From contig NZ_KB892705.1 of assembly GCF_000373905.1 (NCBI RefSeq), positions 3,391,184 through 3,455,183 of the forward strand: a stretch of DNA of 64,000 nt, read 5' to 3'. Made by a program: the position numbers and the translations under genes. The notes beneath the pieces are model-generated. The model saw nothing but the letters and a program-made list of their open reading frames with translations. It was not told the DNA's origin and searched no databases. The DNA is from Mycobacterium sp. 155. Its GTDB lineage: Bacteria; Actinomycetota; Actinomycetes; Mycobacteriales; Mycobacteriaceae. Below, piece by piece: positions 60,152-64,000 of the stretch. The first letter of the stretch is position 1; each line of letters begins with the position of its first letter.

Positions 60152-61699
60152 TCACCGTATCGGGCGAGGAGTGGCGCCGAGCCCACCTTCCGGCTCGGAG
60201 TCCTTAGTAGGTTCCGGGCTCAACGCGTCGGAGACCGAGCCGAACAGGTCGGCCACCCGCTGCTGCTCCTCTGAGGGCACTTTGGTGAGCAGTGAGATAG
60301 TCAGGTAGATGACTAGATTGGCCCCCAAACCGACGATGCCCGCAGGTACACCGCCCAGCGCGGGAATGGCTCCGCCGTCATCCGCGTGCGGAATGGTCAG
60401 CACCACCGCCACGACGAATCCCACGGCAAGGCCCCAGAAGGCTGCCGTGGCACTGCCACGGCGCCAGAACAGCCCAGCGAACAGCGGCACCGCGAGCTGG
60501 ATGATGACTGCGTAGGCGACCTGTGCCCACGTCAGCAGGTTCCCGTAGCTGAAGGTGAGGTAGGCGAATGCGGCGCCGAGCGCCAAGAAGGCAAGCATGG
60601 ACAGCTTCGAGACGATGATGCGTTGCTTGTCTGTCAAGGGACGCGCGCTACCGACGATATCGTTGGCCAGCTGGGTTCCGCACACCTGGATCCAAGAGTC
60701 GACGAACCCCATGCTGGCGGCGAGTACGATCACCAGGCCAACACCAAGCAACCATTCACCGCCGACGGAGTCCAGCAGGATGAACCAGCCGTGCTGCGGG
60801 TCCTCAGCGATGTTGGCGATCGTGGCCGCCGACATGGCCAGGAGACCGAGCGGCACGAAGAACCCGACAGTCATGGGGAAGGTCAAGACCGTTCCCCACT
60901 TGACCGACTTGATGCTGTCGGCGGTGTAGATGCGCTGGAAGGACGCGGGCCAGCACAATGAACCGATGGCACCAGACAGCACCAGGCCCAAAAAATAAAG
61001 ACCGCCCTGCGGGGAGTTGAAGCCTGGGATGACGAATTTGGCGGGGGGCAGTTCGGATAGGGCGACTAAGCCGTGGAACTCGGTGAACAGGAGGACGACG
61101 CAAATCACCGCCGTGAGGCCATAGGCAACGATGCCCTGCCACACATCGCTGATGATCAAGCCACGCATACCCATCTGTACCGTCCAGAGCTGCCGGACCG
61201 CGATGATGAGCACACCGATGATCAGTGCCGGTACGACTCCGATCTTGCCGAAAGTGGCCCATCGTACGATTTCGCCCATGGCTTGCATGCCAAGGACGAT
61301 CCACGGGAAGCTAGCTGCCACTCCGATGACGCTGGCGAGCATTTTGAGCCGGCCACTGTCGAAGCGCAGACCGATGAGGTCGGGCTGGGTGAACAGTTTG
61401 TACTTCTTGCCCCAACCCCAGGCGCGGGTGGCCATCAGATACATCGCGCAAGCGCCCAGTACGGAGTAGAGCAACAGGTAGAATCCGATGACGCCGGAGC
61501 CGGCCAACACGCCGAAGAAGGCGACGAAAGTGGTTCCGGGCCACCACGCATTCATGTACGACATAGCGATGTAGAACCCGGAGAAGGAACGTCCACCTAC
61601 GGCGTACCCGTCGAAAGTCTTATCCTTCTTATAGCTCATGTAGAGCACGAGCACGACCGAGGCGAAAAATAGAGTGAGCAAGCCGATTGTCACGACCAT
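60152..61699 (-). CDS. Sodium/solute symporter (SSS family), likely urea or related amide uptake
   Basis: The 515-residue protein is an SSS-family transporter with about 13 helices: FDGYAVGGRSFSGFYIAMSY (start of helix 2), WWPGTTFVAFFGVLAGSGVI, WPASFQRIYTADSIKSVKWG and a conserved ASMGFVDSWIQVCGTQLAND. SSS members move solutes with sodium ions. It is next to urease and in the same direction, so urea is a plausible substrate. ATG at 61699 with 4 bp to the stop of the small upstream gene. The C-terminus is a polar tail. Confidence 0.85.
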   Translation of the reverse strand: MVVTIGLLTLFFASVVLVLYMSYKKDKTFDGYAVGGRSFSGFYIAMSYMNAWWPGTTFVAFFGVLAGSGVIGFYLLLYSVLGACAMYLMATRAWGWGKKYKLFTQPDLIGLRFDSGRLKMLASVIGVAASFPWIVLGMQAMGEIVRWATFGKIGVVPALIIGVLIIAVRQLWTVQMGMRGLIISDVWQGIVAYGLTAVICVVLLFTEFHGLVALSELPPAKFVIPGFNSPQGGLYFLGLVLSGAIGSLCWPASFQRIYTADSIKSVKWGTVLTFPMTVGFFVPLGLLAMSAATIANIAEDPQHGWFILLDSVGGEWLLGVGLVIVLAASMGFVDSWIQVCGTQLANDIVGSARPLTDKQRIIVSKLSMLAFLALGAAFAYLTFSYGNLLTWAQVAYAVIIQLAVPLFAGLFWRRGSATAAFWGLAVGFVVAVVLTIPHADDGGAIPALGGVPAGIVGLGANLVIYLTISLLTKVPSEEQQRVADLFGSVSDALSPEPTKDSEPEGGLGATPRPIR

Positions 61700-61703
61700 G
61701 GCG

Positions 61704-61946
61704 TTAGTCCCCGATCTCGTTTCGAACGACTTCGATGTAGTAAGCGGTGACGACCGATAACGTGACCAGGGCCGCCACGGCGAGCATGTAGACGATCCCG
61801 ATCGGCAAGCCAAGGATCTCCCACTTCTTTCCTGAGATCGATAGGTACAGCGGCGGGAACACTGACATGAGTGCGGCCACCAGATATGGAGCCAGGATCA
61901 GAATCCGGACTGTGCGCGGTTGGGCGCGCTCGATCAGAGAACGCAT
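61704..61946 (-). CDS. Small membrane partner of the SSS transporter
   Basis: The 80-residue protein has two membrane helices (about 14–36 and 47–70) and short charged ends; small two-helix proteins of the DUF485/DUF3311 kind are common before SSS genes. Its gene ends 4 bp before the transporter start. GGAAGG precedes the ATG at 61946. I cannot assign the exact family, but the pair arrangement is clear. Confidence 0.75.
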   Translation of the reverse strand: MRSLIERAQPRTVRILILAPYLVAALMSVFPPLYLSISGKKWEILGLPIGIVYMLAVAALVTLSVVTAYYIEVVRNEIGD

Positions 61947-62575
61947 GACGATGACCTTCCAGTAGCTGCCCGAGCATGCGGCACTCAGAGAAAATGGAAC
62001 GAGGCAGTGAGAGCGCCCATTCAGCGCAATTCCGCGTCGACTACCGAATCTCTCTGAGCACCAATGCATCTGACATGCGATTTATCATTTTCTGGGACAC
62101 AACCTTCATGGAAATCGTCGATGATGACGACCGATGTTGCGCTCGCAGTGTGCTTGCCGTTACGGCGAACTCAATTCTGCGACGCATGCACGCGGGATTT
62201 GCATACGGAGTTCTCCCCATCTTTGCCGCACTGCGGCACACCACTTCGCGTCGCACGGTGCTGATCACCGCAAGGAGGGCGATGCCGGCGTCGCCAGCGG
62301 CCACTTATATCGCGGTGGCGATGCCGAACAGTAGATTCGGCCACAGCGTTGCGTGCCAAGCCCCGCCACTGAGCAGTCTCAGCCCAGTCTTCCAGCGGTC
62401 ACTCTCCAATCATCGAAGGGCCCGCACCTTTCGACAACAGCTACCTTGCTCGATTTTCGACCGAAACCGGCAGGATGCTGGCCTGCACTGGCTTAACATA
62501 ACCACCTGATGGCGCGATGACCGCTGCCGACCACAAGGTGAAGGCCTCGACCACAAGGTGAAGTCTGGAGTAGAA
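61947..62575. other. 629-bp divergent region without a gene
   Basis: The stretch between the transporter pair and the LuxR-type gene carries no frame with coding character on either strand. It should hold the two promoters. At its end a 16-bp unit, CGACCACAAGGTGAAG, is repeated at 62528–62543 and 62548–62563 (20-bp period), right before the LuxR start. Confidence 0.6.
62528..62563. repeat. 16-bp tandem repeat upstream of the LuxR gene
   Basis: CGACCACAAGGTGAAG occurs at 62528–62543 and 62548–62563 with spacer GCCT, that is, two copies of a 20-bp unit. It could be a two-site operator for the regulator or a simple duplication. Confidence 0.7.
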
Positions 62576-63586
62576 ATGGATCTTCGAACGTCGATGACGT
62601 CCGCAGACATCGTGAACGTCCTTGATATCAACTCCGCCGTTGCCACGATGCCAAGCGGCGGGAATACCGCTGCGACTGCGGATTCCGTTCTGGAGCAGAT
62701 TCACTCGTCGATCCCCTATGTGGCAGCCAGCTTGCAGGTGTGGGACCCCATCAACGGATGTCATCGGACGATCGCCAATCGGGGGTACTCAGAGACAGAG
62801 ATCGCCCACCTGGACACCTGGTTCGTCGCGCAGGACGAGGCGTTCCGATATATGCGTGATGTGGACAGGGATCCCCTGCGGTGGGCTGATATGCCATTCG
62901 ACTATCGGTCGTTCTACTCGGCGCAGACCCACTGGCTGCCTGCAGGGTACCGGGAAGGAGTGACGACCTGTCTGTTCGCAGCAGACGGCCGCTACACCGG
63001 AAACCTGCACCTGAACACCGATTCAGTCAAGTATCCCAGCGACAGTAATCGCGGCGCGCTGACCGCACTGCAGCCGATTCTGGCCATCCTCACCGACGTG
63101 CTGCGGGAACCCGCCCACATCGCGAGCATCATCGAGCCCGACGCACACTGCACGATCGTGAGCGGCGAAAGCGAATGCCACGACGTCCCGGGACGATTCA
63201 GTGGACCCTGGCTGGCGACCGGAACCGTTCTGGTGCAGGCCGTCACGGCTGGCGCTTCAGTGCACTCCCGGCACTGGCGAGGTTTGTGGCAGGACCAGGA
63301 CGGCGGATGGCACCGCGTTTCGCGTACTCCGTTGCCTTCTGGTTTCCTTGTCACCGAGCGTTCGACATCGGTTCCTCACCGATTGACCGTTCGCGAACTG
63401 GAGGTCCTCACGCTGCTCGAACGCAGTCGGACCACCACCCAAATCGCTACCGAGCTCACCATCTCTGCCAAAACTGCCGGCAAGCACATCGAGAACGTCA
63501 TGGCCAAGCTTGGATGCTCATCGCGCACTGGCGCAGCCGTCGTCGCACTCGACGAAGGTTTGTTACTCCTCGGTTGCGCCCGCTGA
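62576..63586 (+). CDS. LuxR-type regulator with GAF-like sensor domain
   Basis: The 336-residue protein has an N-terminal sensor region of GAF-like character (VLEQIHSSIPYVAASLQVWD through GREGVTTCLFAADGRYTGNL-like sequence; about 35–190) and a C-terminal LuxR helix-turn-helix (about 270–335): LTVRELEVLTLLERSRTTTQ, then IATELTISAKTAGKHIENVM. It is divergent from the symporter/urease cluster and may control it. ATG at 62576 after CTGGAG; a GTG at 62558 is in the tandem repeat. Confidence 0.83.
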   Translation: MDLRTSMTSADIVNVLDINSAVATMPSGGNTAATADSVLEQIHSSIPYVAASLQVWDPINGCHRTIANRGYSETEIAHLDTWFVAQDEAFRYMRDVDRDPLRWADMPFDYRSFYSAQTHWLPAGYREGVTTCLFAADGRYTGNLHLNTDSVKYPSDSNRGALTALQPILAILTDVLREPAHIASIIEPDAHCTIVSGESECHDVPGRFSGPWLATGTVLVQAVTAGASVHSRHWRGLWQDQDGGWHRVSRTPLPSGFLVTERSTSVPHRLTVRELEVLTLLERSRTTTQIATELTISAKTAGKHIENVMAKLGCSSRTGAAVVALDEGLLLLGCAR

Positions 63587-63860
63587 GGCGAGGCATCCCC
63601 GAACCACCGCGCTGCGGTGACAGGCTGCCCCTGCGTGAGTGAGACTACCTGTTCGTGGCCGAGTGCTCATGCTTATCGAGTCTGACAGCAGGGCGAACGC
63701 ATCGAATCATCAGGATATCGAATACTGTTGTGCGCGTTTGGATATCGAATACCGTAAAGCGGCGTCTATGTCAGCCCGAAAAAGGCGATGTGCCAGAGTT
63801 TGAGCGGACGCTTGAGCTCGGGCATCGCGGGCGTTAAACGCACTTATGGAAATGGCCATT
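63587..63860. other. Intergenic region with direct repeat GGATATCGAATAC
   Basis: No gene is visible. GGATATCGAATAC occurs at 63713–63725 and 63740–63752 (27-bp period). It lies between the convergent ends of the LuxR gene and the amine oxidase. Confidence 0.5.
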
Positions 63861-64000
63861 TCATACTCCCGGCTGGATGATTTCGGCGATGGCTCGAGCT
63901 TGTTCGATGCCGCTCTCCAGGGCGCCGTCGATGAAGCTACCCCAGCCGCGGGCATATATGGATCCGGCGAAGTACACGCGCCCGTGGGGTCGGCGCAGGT
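63861..64000 (-). CDS. Flavin amine oxidase, C-terminal fragment cut by the window edge
   Basis: About 45 codons on the minus strand match the end of flavin-containing amine oxidases: LRRPHGRVYFAGSIYARGWG then SFIDGALESGIEQARAIAEI, the pattern HFAGxE…G…GA..SG that closes the FAD domain in monoamine oxidase-like proteins. In most of them the site has Glu and Thr (AGTET); here it is AGSIYARGW, so the group may differ. The rest is outside the window. Confidence 0.78.
   Translation of the reverse strand, partial: LRRPHGRVYFAGSIYARGWGSFIDGALESGIEQARAIAEIIQPGV

Overview
The window is chromosomal DNA of high G+C content from a Mycobacterium, most likely a rapid grower (Mycolicibacterium). The support is an ESX-3 eccA3 end next to a TIGR00027-type methyltransferase, the polD–fadD2–fadE6 block in the order known from M. 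tuberculosis Rv0269c–Rv0271c, an MmpS/MmpL pair, a DUF5313 protein and IdeR- and Zur-like operators. I saw no tRNA, rRNA, CRISPR array, insertion sequence or replication origin.

Left part (1–10.8 kb) is iron-themed. The 5' end of eccA3 has an IdeR-like box just upstream. A tight minus-strand cluster feoA–feoB–nifU-like–ctpI–small membrane gene follows, with another IdeR-like box in front of feoA. FeoA, FeoB and the NifU-like protein each carry a CxxC pair. CtpI looks like an inactive P-type ATPase half fused to an active one. Two family-PF04072 methyltransferases stand divergently between these clusters.

From 10.8 to 27.3 kb lie catabolic genes: a 2-hydroxyacid dehydrogenase, fadE6, fadD2, the repair polymerase polD, the lactate-utilisation operon lutABC, a STAS protein, a FadE10-like dehydrogenase, and a succinate-semialdehyde dehydrogenase divergent from a PucR regulator. 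From 27.3 to 39.9 kb come mmpS-mmpL, a SigH-like ECF sigma factor with no adjacent anti-sigma gene, an AzgA-type purine permease, a DUF808 protein, a Crp homologue, LysG-like and OhrR-like regulators, an orphan amidase, and a class II aldolase / DapA-family operon whose promoter is covered by a 29-bp palindrome next to an XRE-cupin regulator gene.

The most coherent small system is at 40.0–42.5 kb. A cysteine-free L36 ribosomal protein and a P-loop-less CobW-like protein diverge from one Zur-like box, and a second Zur-like box precedes a metal-independent class I fructose-bisphosphate aldolase. This looks like a zinc-sparing locus: ribosome and glycolysis are both switched to zinc-free parts.

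From 42.7 to 53.2 kb there are a Trp/Pro-rich secreted protein, short-chain dehydrogenases, a UppP remnant, an M24 peptidase, a PAS-ANTAR regulator, a MarR–MFS efflux pair and a GntR/alcohol dehydrogenase/MFS group. A gene-poor, visibly less G+C-rich stretch (53.2–54.8 kb) leads into a complete urease cluster (ureAB fused, C, E, F, G, D) preceded by a sodium/solute symporter pair and a divergent LuxR regulator. The window ends in the 3' end of a flavin amine oxidase gene.

Several plus-strand genes end in long, near-perfect hairpins (3.1, 14.2, 20.8 and 21.7 kb), which are either terminators or members of dispersed palindrome families.
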